The translations under genes were made by a program, and so were the position numbers. Positions 1-11,406 of a DNA stretch of 64,000 nt are shown here, piece by piece; position 1 is the stretch's first letter; every line of letters begins with the position of its first letter. The notes beneath the pieces were generated by a model, which saw nothing but the letters and a program-made list of their open reading frames with translations, did no database searches and was not told the DNA's origin. The stretch is from Mangifera indica (taxonomy: Eukaryota > Streptophyta > Magnoliopsida > Sapindales > Anacardiaceae): the NCBI RefSeq assembly GCF_011075055.1, contig NC_058148.1, positions 15,617,969-15,681,968 of the forward strand, written 5' to 3'.

Positions 1-927
1 AACACCGAGCATCCAACGCCAAGTTCCAGGAGCCTGATAGTGATACAAGATATTGGATTGAAATTGCACAGTAAATCAAAAACACAAATTTACGTGGCTC
101 GGCTACAGAGCAACAGTTCCATTTTTTATTGAGTAAAGTGATAAGCAATTCTTCGAATACGGGTTAAGTAATTAGAACAAAATAGTTTCAAGAATAATGA
201 TTAAGTTGCATACCTTGGATAATGCTAGATTGACGAGGTAGGACACAAATTGGCCACCTGTAATTAGCAAGCCATTTGTGCTAACCAATGCTCCTCTAAT
301 TCTTGCAGGAGATGCTTCTGAAATGTAAAGCGGTGAAGTCATGGAAGCCATTCCAACTCCAAGACCAACCAGTACTCTTCCAAGAATAATCATCCAGGGA
401 GCTGGAGCAACAGCCATCACAATTGCACCAATGAAGAATAATACATCGGCTGCTAAAATTGACATTCTTCTCCCAAACATGTCGTTGATCCATCCGCCAA
501 TGGCAGCTCCAAAGATAGCACCTGCAACAGCCATACTCACAATTGTTTCCTGCACAGACAATTTTTTGATCAATTAAACACAACATAAATAAAATTAACT
601 AAACTATATTTTCAAAAAAGTGAAAAAAAAAAAAAACCTGGAGCCATGTTTTCTTTTCAACAGCTTCAAAATCATCTTTAATATACAAAAGGGCACCAGA
701 TATGACTCCTACAGCAACGTTCAATAAACATATTCAAAAATATGCAAAACATAAAAAAATATCGGTTGGCAACACTGCTTAATTGTTATACCTGTATCAT
801 AACCAAACAACAGCCCTCCAATGCCAGCTGCAAAAGCAAGCTTCATAATATAGGGAGTCGTCCATACGGTTCGCCAGCATTCTGTGAACTCAGTCTTATC
901 TGCTTTTGAGGCCCCTACTTCCACCAT
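1..927 (-). CDS. Inositol transporter INT2/INT4-like, MFS sugar porter (5' part, cut by window edge)
   Basis: Encodes the N-terminal part of a membrane H+/inositol symporter of the major facilitator superfamily. Visible coding exons on the minus strand are 927-792, 708-638, 549-214 and 33-1 (cut), and all junctions keep frame with GT-AG borders. The product opens [18 protein letters not shown], close to Arabidopsis INT2/INT4. The TM1 end [10 protein letters not shown] is followed by [13 protein letters not shown] and then [11 protein letters not shown], the sugar-porter loop between TM2 and TM3 (G-x3-D-x2-G-R-R). [10 protein letters not shown] and [10 protein letters not shown] lie downstream. 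The ATG at 927 matches the family start. The remaining ~75% of the protein lies outside the window, so the paralogue (INT2 or INT4) cannot be fixed. Family identification is confident; substrate is inferred from the family. Confidence 0.88.
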
Positions 928-987
928 AATTGTTACACAAAAAACTGCGTCAAGAGAACGTTAGCAACAAACCCACCAAGATTCAAC

Positions 988-1545
988 CTGCAAGAACAAA
1001 CCCTGATCACATAAAAATTTTCATTTTATAGTAATAAGTAACGTAATTTTTTGGCATTATTTTATTCACCATTAACTTGTTTCGTGGATTACATACAATA
1101 AAATTGCAATAACTAAAAAAAAACAGTGATAGAAATTGTCGAGGAAACAGATTAAAACCAAACAACTAATCAAAATCACCCTTATTAATTACATATTGGG
1201 AAGTACAGGTCAACTTCCCAATGAAAATAAAGGCATTTATTACATGCGTGAAACCAAACCATTGTTGCCGATGGAATTACCGCTCAACTTGTGACAAATC
1301 TTATCATCAAAACTTCCAAGTTTCAGACTTTACATGGCAAATTGAGTTCAATATAGCATGCATGCATATTGCAGAAAACGATGATACACTATGAAAACAA
1401 GTCTTAAGAATCAAACAGAAACAGCAATCTTACCAGAATCTTAGTAAGCTTCTTTCTTTCTTTCTTTTTAGTACACTAGTGTTTACTGTGTTGCTGAAGA
1501 AAAGGAGATGCTAGAATAGAATTTGTGCATATAAATATAAAAATT
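988..1545 (-). promoter_or_regulatory. 5' leader of the inositol transporter gene: probable UTR intron and TATA region
   Basis: On the minus strand a good splice acceptor (CTTGCAG) ends at 988 and a donor (ATTCTG|GTAAGA) lies at 1433, so a ~446-bp intron probably splits the 5' UTR. The short upstream UTR exon (about 1434-1500) is rich in GAAA/TTTC. A TATA-like stretch (TATATTTATATG) lies near 1531-1545. The splice sites are seen in the sequence; their use is inferred. Confidence 0.4.
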
Positions 1546-4500
1546 AAATACCTTTTTATGAATGACAATGGAGTTATTGTCAGAACAATGTATGAGTGAA
1601 AGTAACAACTGTATTACCAAAATTCGGTGAAAAGTAACGTGATTTTCTCCTAAGGCTAAGAAGGGCAGGCTGGACTTCCTGGTTAAGACGACACGCCAGC
1701 CAGACTGTGGATAAGTTCTAGTATCTTCTGTGGATCAAATCTTAGATTATACGGTTTTGTAGGGAGAACGATCATCATTCCCAAATTAATCACGTTACGT
1801 CCCTCACCATTTAATGTTTATAATATAATAATTATAATTAGCATTTTACATTCTAAATTGTATTAAATATTTTTTCACCCATCCATCTTTTATAAAATAT
1901 TAAATTTCAAAGCAAAATAATCACTAACAGTGATTGAAATCACATTAAACCAGTTTAATTCCAATTAAAATTATGTTGAAATAATGTGAATTTAATTCTA
2001 ATTTTAATAGTAATTGATGCAATTACATATTTGGAATTAATTAAAGTTTTTATTTTTTATTTTTTTTTCAATTGATAGTGGGGATCAAATGATAAGTTTT
2101 TTAGTTTGTAAAATAATTATCAACAATGGTTGAAATTGCGCTGGATCAGTTGTAGTTGATTCAATTACAAACTTATAACTAATTGAATTTAGGGTTAAAG
2201 TTTTGATTTTTTTTTTTTTTAATTGATACTTGGATTTATAACAATAAATTTTTAGATTTGTAAAACAATCAGCAACGGTGATTGAAATGAAGTTGGATCA
2301 ATGGTAATTGATGCAATTACAAATATAGGATTAGTTGAAGTTAGGGTAACAGTATTTTTTCATTAAATATTGGTGGGGAAATGATAATTTGAAAAATTGT
2401 TACAAACGGAATTCGAACCGATGCCTTTTCGAAGTGGTACTTGAAACTGGTACCGTACACCCACACGGCCATTTGGAAGAGTTTGATTAAAGTTTTATTA
2501 CATAATTTATATGTCAAATGATTTGATTTAGTTAAATACTTGTTACATTGCCCGTGTTAACAAATTTTCATTGTCACATTATTTGTCATATAATAAACTT
2601 GAATATATTTTTGTAGGTATAAAATCAGTGAATGTTTGGATAATCCAGATAAACATCCATATCATGTACCTTTCAATTGTATGCTTTTGGATAGATGAAA
2701 AAATGAAACTTCATTTAACAAAATGATTCCAATTTAAGGGCTTTAATTATGTGTCATAAGGTATGGTTGGTAAAGGATTTAATACTCAAAATTCAAAAGT
2801 TTACCCAAATCATATTTAACTATTTAGCTTTTTTTTTTTTTTTTAAGTTATTGCATAATGTTTTTGTTTTTGCATTTTTGAAATATAAGTATGTGACTTG
2901 TTATAATTCATCTTATTTATAATACAAAAAATAAGTATATCATTTTGTTAGAAATAGTTTTACCTTATTAGATATTTATTCTAGTATCTGGAGCACAAAA
3001 TACATGAAATAGATTACGAAGCATTCAAACTATGATTTATACTTAATATTTAGACCATGCAATTGACATCGATATTATAATTTATCTCTTTAAAGATTAT
3101 TTTTTTATGTTTTTTCTCTTTCTTTATCATTATTGCTCACTAGTTCAAATGAGTAAAACTTAAACTTAAATTCAAACTAGTCATTTTAAATTTAAATTGA
3201 GTTTGAATTAATCTTTATTCAAATTCGATTTGACTCAAATATACCTTCAGAGTCACTAATGGAAACACATAAAAAGATCTCTGGCCCAAGTAACTTGGTC
3301 CGGGTGCCTGCAAGCCAACCAACCCAATCTCATGATGGGCTAAGGCCATTGACATGGGATGGGACAGTCAACACAAGGGATTGGATTGTTCTCTATGAAA
3401 TGTAATCGTCTAAGAATGTGATAACTTGCCTGCCCAACTGTAGTGAATAAATGAATGATACGATAGATGAAGCCTGGCAAGATGTAATCAAAGCAAATGC
3501 AGAGTCTCAATCAAGACCAGAAAGGAAAAGTTAGGGCTTTTTAATTGAAGCAAAAAACATAGACAAAATTTGGGAGTGGGTTCTGTACGTGCTTCTGCAC
3601 ATAGCTGCAACAACCTAACTGCAACAACTTAATGGTAGCTCCTGCATCCATATTTAATGCAATAGTTACTAGGCTTACTCACATTGCAAATGTAGGCCAA
3701 TGACCACTTGCAGGGTTGAATTCTATCCCAACTATTAAATTTGGTTCAAAATAAAATTATTTTCAAGTTTGATTCAAATTATCATTTAACAATTTTAAAC
3801 TGATCACAAACTAAATTAAATTCAAATTGGTTTCAAAATGAGCCTTATTCGACCTCACTCCTGAAGAATCCAGCCAACTCTATCTACTTTACTCTCTCTC
3901 TCTCTCTCTTTCTTTGTTAGCTGGATTAGATTGATTGAGTGAATGAATGAATATCAATTGCTGTTTCTGTTGCAGTTGGTCTCATCAGCTATTGGCCCCT
4001 ACACCATTTAAGCCATTGCAGGCTTCATTACCGCACTCTCTATTACTTACCAACTATTCATTTTGGGTCTCTTAGTTTAAACCAAATTTGGGACTCTCAA
4101 TGCCCAACTTAACTTTGGTACTTCCTGTTACATTTCAACTATGCTCTTTGTCCCACTTCCACTACGACCCACAATCATTCTTTCCCATTTTCATAAATAT
4201 TTAGGATTGAATTGGGTCAAACCAAAATATAAATTAATTCAATCTTGATTTAAATCTATAATAACCATATAAAGTTTAATCTCGTTGAATTAGTTAGAGC
4301 ATCATTGGGAGATCACTTTTAAGGAAAATAGTATTATTAACGAGATAAAAATATTGTTATAAAGTGATTCAAGTCAAACCTGAGCTAAATATCAAATCCA
4401 CCTCTTAAGTTGGGTTTATTCATTTATTCATGTCCCACTTAAGTTTGGTTTGGAAAAAAATATTTTAAACTCAATTTGGGTTACTTCAAACTTAAATCCT

Positions 4501-4640
4501 TTAATGAAAAATGATCTCGTTTTGTTCAGTTTAAACTTAAATTAAACTTGAGTAGTTTGGATCAAATCCAATCGTAATCTAATATTAAAAATTTTATTAG
4601 TTTTGGGCCGTAGAAAGCCCAAGATGAGGCCCACTATTAG
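1546..4640. other. Intergenic spacer, AT-rich, no supported gene
   Basis: About 3.1 kb between the divergent transporter and RABA5a genes. No open frame with family features was seen. It holds a tRNA-like remnant (2398-2478), poly-T runs, a short CT microsatellite near 3893-3912 and AT-rich patches of the dispersed repeat family (about 3160-3245, 3718-3845 and 4196-4570). Confidence 0.6.
2398..2478 (-). repeat. Degenerate tRNA-Leu-like sequence (pseudogene or tRNA-derived SINE head)
   Basis: The minus strand shows a box A-like TGGCCGTGTGG, a CCAGTTTCAAGTACC stretch resembling the anticodon arm of tRNA-Leu(CAA), and a perfect box B core GGTTCGAATTCC at tRNA-like spacing. The acceptor stem barely pairs and the T stem has a mismatch and wobbles, so it is unlikely to be a working tRNA. 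No SINE body or target duplication was identified. Confidence 0.4.
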
Positions 4641-4649
4641 CGACTGAAA

Positions 4650-7107
4650 TGTAAATCTTGGCGTCTTGTGTTCTCCCTCACTCCATTTGCCTCTTCGACT
4701 CTGGCTCTCTCTCTCTCTCTCCAGCTCGCGAGCGAGTCTCCAGCTCCCTCGCTTGATACCTTCTCGATTTCTTACAAGAACCGTTACAAAAACCGCCTCT
4801 TTAGGCTCTCTAACACGAGCCCTTTATCCAATCTTTTCATTTCCACCCTTGGATCCACTTCAACGGTTCTGATTCCACCTCAAATCTGAGAGATAAGTCA
4901 CGGGAGTCACCTTTCCTCATAAACAGGTACCTTGGATAAAATGAATCCATTTTTCTGGCAAAAATTCATATGAATTTTTAAGTTTTTTTTTGTTAATAAT
5001 ACTCATATGATCCGTACATTTTCCGGGTTTGTCTTCTCTAGCCTGTATACTGTTATTAATTTTGTGTTTATTTTCATTTTTTTTTATAGTTAACTTTGTT
5101 TAGTGAATAAGAGAGTCTTGGTGATGGTTCCAGTGAGTGTATTTGCTGATAAAAATGGTTTAGTATTTGTTTGGGAGAGACATTTTGGAAGCCAAGTTTA
5201 GTGAATGTCAGTAGTGTTGATTCAAGATTATTTTGGTGGAAAGAAGTGGTTGACGGAGTTAGTTGTTACTATATTTTCCTTTTTAGATTGATTTTTGTAG
5301 TTCATCTAACCAATTCAAGTTTTTTAAGGGATCCTTGGGGTTTGATCGGGTAAAAGTTGATAGCTTTACTGTGCCATCTTTGTTGACGTCTATTTGCTTA
5401 ATTGATTGTGTGATTAGGGTTAACTTGATTTGCTCAGCATATTCCTTGCGTGAGTAATCTGTTGTCACAATTTTTGTAGGGAAGTGGCTTGGGGAGAAGC
5501 TGAAATTTCTATGTTCTGGTTGGTTATTGCATTAGTGTTGTAGATCTCAACTATTGCAATGTTGACTGCTTAGAATGTAAATGAAAAAGGAGAATGGAAA
5601 GAGAGAAGAGAGATATAAAATGAGGAATCCTTAAGAAACTTATGACAGCCCTTCTTCAGCAATTTTTTTAAGTGTTGTTATCTTGGACAGGTTTTGTAAT
5701 TCTTTCTCAAGAAATCAAGAAATGAACTTGCTAAAAAGTAAAAACTGGCCAACATAACAGACTTATTATGAATTGTAGGGATTTAGGCTGTCATGAGATT
5801 GCTATCTCCCCTTGTATAATTCGTGTTCATTCTTTAACTCAGTGTTACCAGAAATATTGCTTTGATTTGTAAAATCTGTAGAAACAAAACTGTGACTATG
5901 TGTGCCACATCATTTAAAATAGACTCGATGCGCTTGTCTTTGACATTTTACTAGAGAAGGAAAAAATATTATTTGGGGAGGCAGACTTTGTAATTTTCTG
6001 AAAATTCTCTCTGCTATTCAAGGCTCTCCAAGGCATCATCTTGTTGAAATACTTGGAGTTTTCTGTAAAACCTATTTTGATTGACATAGCAAAGGGTCTA
6101 AGTTGGTGTCCTGATTTTAAATTCTTTATCATATTATGAAATGCTGCCATAGGATATTGAAGCCAACAAACTCACCTCAGAAATGTGAAAGTATGATTGG
6201 AATTTTGGTGGAAGCGTCAAGCTTTTAGCATCTCTATATGTTATTGGCTTTTCATAAGACTTCTGATTTAAATTAGTAGAATTATGAACTTTTGTGTCAT
6301 GTATGAATAAAACATCATGGTGCTGTCTAACCTATGATAGCTCATTCCCTAGCTGAGAAAAAGATCATCAATTTAGAGGCAGAGCTGAAGTAAGATTTGG
6401 AGTGGGAGATGGGCCAGAAGTAGGTTTAGCAGTGGGATAAAGTGACCAACCTTTTAGGGGCTTGAAGGTTTTAGAGGCTGTAGGAAGCTTCTCGTGTGTA
6501 ATATGCAAGCCATTTTAGCAGAAATGCATATATGCACATATGGAATTTCTTTCATTTGTCGTTTCTTTTGAAAGGAGATAGATAATTAATTTTTAAAAAG
6601 TGGGAAATGAATTTACATTATTCTGCTTCTGTTTTTGTCCTCATATCACTTTATTTTCTATTTCTTTAAGTAAATATATTAAGATTCTGATGTTGCTTGA
6701 TTCAGCAGGAACCTCAGAGTTTGTTTGCCTTGGGAATGCCAGATTGGAATTTGTCATATAGTCCAGATAGACTTGCATAAGTGGCAGAAAGTATAGGTGG
6801 AGTAGAAGTCACTACTTCTATGCAACCAGCTCAACATTAGATTCAGAAGATAGGTATTTTCTAAGACTCTGTCCAATGCTAACATCTAACTAATTGTTGA
6901 ACTTCAGCTTTTGCATTCACATATACCTTCCGTACTTTTCAAGTTTCTTTTGCAAAACTGCCTTTATTTTCATTTTTTCTTAGCTTATTCTCTCAGCTTG
7001 CATTGGGGAAGATATGATACCACTTGGCTAGTGTCATGGTTCCTGTAAAGATCTACAATTCACAATATTAATATGGATCTATAGAGTGACAATTCTGTGA
7101 AATTCAG
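4650..7107 (+). promoter_or_regulatory. Long 5' leader region of RABA5a with probable UTR introns
   Basis: A CT-rich stretch at about 4665-4725 looks like the start of a plant 5' UTR. A donor ACAG|GTACC follows at 4926. Possible further UTR exons are bounded by CAGCAG|GAACC (start near 6709), GATAG|GTATTT (end 6853) and ATTCAG|AAGATG (7107/7108). The start codon lies three bases after that last acceptor. No credible protein was found here in any frame. Sites are visible; the splicing pattern is inferred and needs transcript data. Confidence 0.45.
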
Positions 7108-7110
7108 AAG

Positions 7111-7963
7111 ATGGCCTTTTATTCCGAAGAGGAGAAAACTGAGGATTATCTTTTTAAGATTGTTCTAATTGGTGATTCTGCTGTTGGGAAATCAAATTTG
7201 CTTGCAAGATTTGCTAGAGATGAGTTCTACCCAAATTCAAAATCGACCATAGGAGTAGAGTTCCAGACACAAAAGATGCATATTAATGGAAAGGAAATCA
7301 AGGCACAGATCTGGGATACAGCTGGTCAGGAGCGATTCAGGGCTGTTACATCTGCATATTATCGAGGTGCAGTTGGAGCTCTTCTGGTGTATGACATTAG
7401 TAGACGACCGACATTTGATAGCATTGGCAGATGGCTTAATGAACTTCACAGTAAGAAACTTTTAACTTTTTTTTCTTGTTTCAAGAATAAATTGTTTTTT
7501 GATAAAGTGTTAAACTGTTTTATGATTGTGTTTCCCTTCTTACTTGTTACTGGATTCTTATCATTCTTTACTACAATAAACAAAGGATTAATAGTTATTC
7601 ATTGTTACTGGCACAGCACACTCAGACATGAATGTAGTAACCATACTAGTAGGCAACAAGACAGATCTCAGGGATGCAAGGGAGGTAACCACCGCCGAAG
7701 GCAAGGCCTTGGCAGAGGCACAGGGTTTGTTTTTCATGGAAACTTCAGCTCTCGATTCCTCAAATGTTGCAGCTGCCTTTGAAACTGTCGTTAAAGAGAT
7801 CTACAATATATTAAGCCGGAAAGTTATGATGTCACAAGAGCTGAAGACCAAGGATTCCACCTCATTGACAAATGGAAAGACAGTAGTTTTACAAGGAGAG
7901 AAAATTGAATCAGCAGAAGCAGAAAATGGGGAGCCTAAAAAAGCTGGATGTTGTTCAACTTAA
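7111..7963 (+). CDS. RABA5A: Rab GTPase of the RABA5 (Rab11-like) group, RABA5a
   Basis: Small GTPase that regulates trans-Golgi/endosome membrane traffic. Two coding exons, 7111-7450 and 7617-7963, give 228 aa; the GTAAG donor and GCACAG acceptor preserve frame. Residues 21-28 are the P-loop GDSAVGKS; the switch I segment STIGVEF follows; WDTAGQ is at about 68-73, NKTD at 127-130 and ETSAL further on. The C terminus GCCST carries the two cysteines that are geranylgeranylated in this family. The opening [17 protein letters not shown] and the stretch around LNELHTHSDMNVV match Arabidopsis RABA5a closely. All GTP-binding residues look intact and length is normal for the family. It is the only gene between the transporter and the duplicated RNA-binding genes. 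Confidence 0.93.
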
Positions 7964-8265
7964 CATGTAACGATCCTTATAAAATTTGCTAGTGAATTAA
8001 AATTCAATGAACTCCCCCATATTTCTTCTTCTCCATGTGTTCAGTTTCTTGATCTTGTTGAAATCTAAATTTTTTTTTCTTCTTTATGAATGATTGTTGA
8101 TTAACGAATGTAAATGACCTCAAGGGGAATTCAAAACTAATCATATAAAAAATCCCGTTTCCTACTTCCTGTTTTCTTATATTATGATCAGGATAACGTA
8201 TTATCTTACCATTTGAGGCCATCGGTTCATGGTTTCATAGATTAAAATACAAAGAAACGAGAATA
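7964..8265. other. 3' flank of RABA5a and short spacer
   Basis: About 300 bp holding the RABA5a 3' UTR and the left flank of the tandem duplication. No gene seen. Confidence 0.5.
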
Positions 8266-8270
8266 TAAAT

Positions 8271-11090
8271 AGGGATTAAAATCTGTAAAAAGAAAACATT
8301 AAAAATTAATGAGGGTCTTGACAAAATGTTGCAATCATGCCATCCAGCGCACGAGCCTGCTGACAGTTGGTGAGTGAAAAATTTTGTAGTTCTTAGAATT
8401 CTAACGCAACTCATCCGATGAAGAATATGTATTATACCATCAAGTCATAATTCTTTTTATTGAATACTGTTTTAAAATTTTTTAATCTCCTCTCAATCTG
8501 ACTGGCTGTCAGTCGGGCCGATCAAGATCTGTGAACGGACCGCTTGATTGGGTTAATATCCGTCCGGTTACATACAAAATAAGGAGGAAAAACCCAAGTT
8601 TTGATTGATTGATTGATTTACAGAAGAGATGAGCAAATTTGATTCGGTTCAATCAAATTAAGCAAATGGACTGGTTATTTGTAGAGTCCTCAAGTGGGCA
8701 AATGGGTTCTTTGTAGAGTGCTTAAGTCAGTTAAATTTGTAGATGAATTTGGTGGAAATTGTGATAGACAAGCCAGTTTTTCCACCAAAATAAAATTGAT
8801 TTTGTTGATGTAAGGGTTTTACTATATGATAAACCGGTGATCTGATAAGTTAAGACCTCCCAAATCCGCTATTTGAGATATCGAAAACCTTCCTAACCAG
8901 TCCTAAGGCTGCTCACAAAACCTAATGTCTTTCATCTTCCCTCCCCCTTTACAACGCTACCATTTATATAAACCTAATAGTATTCTCCTAACAAATTGTG
9001 TAATCTGTTTAAGTTGGAATTGTTTAATCTTTATTAAAGGATTGCTTTTGACCGTTTTGTTGTTTTTACTTTTAACTATTTTTCATGTTGTTCATTTTCT
9101 ATTGGCTAACCGGTTAACGATCCCTAGGGGAAAGGTTATGAAGACAGCCACAGGTATATAGAAGGAATGTACATCCTGGAAAAGGAAAGAATGTCGAAAG
9201 CAGGTTGGTGATGCTGTGGACACATAACACATTGGGAGAAAAAGTTAAAGGCTACCATTTTTGTCAAGAAACAATTGAAAAGAAATTATTTATTGAGTAA
9301 TGTTAAATCTATACCTTAAATAAGTACACAGTTGATGTATCATTATATGATTGGGTGTTATTTTAATTTTAATTCAAAATCACGTAATCACATAATGATA
9401 CATCATTTTGTATATCCAAAATATATACATATAATTTTATTGTTGTTTAAATAGTTAATGACTAGTGAAAGTTATCATAATTGTAACTTTTGCAACTTCA
9501 GATTTTGATCAAATTACTAGCTCAACTGCTAATTTATTTAATTTCTTTCTTGTTTTATCATTGATAAATTTACTGGTTCCAAACATTCTGCATATTGTGT
9601 TGCATGATGTTTTCCCATTTGATAAATTTATGTTAAAATGGCACTAAAATATTAGGGTTAGATTCTAAGGCCAGAGAGAATAGCATTGGATGTCCCAAAT
9701 GAAAAGGTTTTTTTATCAGACTAATCCCTAACAGAATGGACCATCCAACGATGATATTCTTCCTCTAATTGGATGTTGAAGGGAAATTACTTCCATGAAA
9801 ATGACCTGAAGGGAAGCATTGGAGACATGTTAGAGAAGTAAAGATAAGTGTCAAGTTGACCACACAATCAGGGTCTCACTAATCGAATCCATTTGATAAA
9901 AAATATATAGCATATGCCATTAAATTATATGTTTAGTTTAATTTTGTTATAATCGTTAGTCAAACTGATCAAGACTCATAGTCATCTCATTACCAAGTCA
10001 ATGCCCAGGGGATTATAAAAACATTGCATCAGGGTCATGGGTCCTGTTCATCAATATCCTCTCTTATCCTCTATTGAGTAATAAAACCCTGCCATGCAAG
10101 TAGTATATGATTGGCAGAGAGAAGAATATGAAACCATCCATTTATGTTCTCTGTACAACAGTGGCTTAAATATTTGATTTATAATAAATCATAGAATGCA
10201 TAAACCAGCTTTGAATGCACCCAGAAATATGTTGAGAAGACTCTGGAGATAGATAGCCGAAAAGGATAATTTTGCCAAAAGTACCACCATCTGATCAAAG
10301 TTCGTTTGACATTGATTTGGCCCCAAACTTTGTATTCCCTAAGTAGGTAACTGATACTCAGTATTCTGATCAGTATTAATAAAAAAAAGTCCCCTTATGC
10401 TTTTTAACAAGTTCAGAATCTGAAATAGATAATTACTGGGAAAATACAGAATTTCAACAGTTGTAGAAAATTCCATCACAGTAACCAAAGAAGAAAATGA
10501 ACAAATGGTATTAAAGAATATTTCTTTTTGTTCCATTTTTTAATTTTCTCTTTACTTTTTAATTGCATGATGGTTGGTTTCTGCATCTTTTCATAGGCTT
10601 AAGAAAAGCATTTTCCTTTCTGAAAACAACAATGATTCATGTACAAGCCACAAGTACTAATAAGAAAAAATACGCAGATTTATCATCTAATAATTAAATG
10701 ATTTCAAATTCAAAATAAAGTAAACAATAAAATTATCTAATCACATAATAATAATTCAATTTATTTGTACTCTTAGGTATCCATATTTTTTGTACATATA
10801 ACTTTACCCTTATAAAAAAAAAAAGTAAAAAGAATATTTCATGAAATATAAAGTTTCATTTGTTGGACAGAGCATTTGCCATCTAAAATAGATCGCTGTA
10901 TATTGTAGCTTATTCCTTGGGACCTTGGTTAAGATCCCTTGAGAACTTCACACCAATAAATTAACCAACATTTCATACAGTTTCTGAATACAAAAACCAC
11001 AAAGAAAATAATGAAATACTGACAACAAGCAGCAAATTTGCTGGTTAGTGCAGAACAATGAGAAGAAATAATCTAAAAGGCTTGATTTTT
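8271..11090. other. Spacer downstream of the unit A RNA-binding gene
   Basis: About 2.8 kb with no protein I can support; short open frames at 8925-9161 and 9465-9647 have no recognisable features. It contains a hairpin MITE (9333-9405). The same stretch recurs at about 16390-19230 in unit B. Confidence 0.5.
9333..9405. mobile_element. Small hairpin MITE-like element, unit A copy
   Basis: A 73-bp palindromic element. The 20-bp ends TGATGTATCATTATATGATT and (reverse complement of the right end) TGATGTATCATTATGTGATT differ at one position. Similarity continues weakly outward, so the full element may reach about 9309-9432. No ORF. The superfamily cannot be assigned from this copy alone. Confidence 0.55.
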
Positions 11091-11406
11091 TTATGTATCA
11101 CAGTGTCACCAGATATGGATGATACAATATTCTCGTATACATGACAATCCGATTTTACATCTTAAGCAAATCCCAAGAAAGATAACCCATATAAAGAAAA
11201 TCCAAGCTCAAACCTTAAATGAAAATCCTTGTAATTGCTTTCTATAATTTCATCAAAACAGGCGAAACCAATTAGTTCTAATCACATTTCATATAAACTG
11301 ATTTATCTCGACGAGGAAAATGTAAGAAATTTAGTCATTCACCTGCTTCACCACACCAGATATAATTCACCTACAATGAACTTTTGACAATCATATCGCC
11401 ATCATC

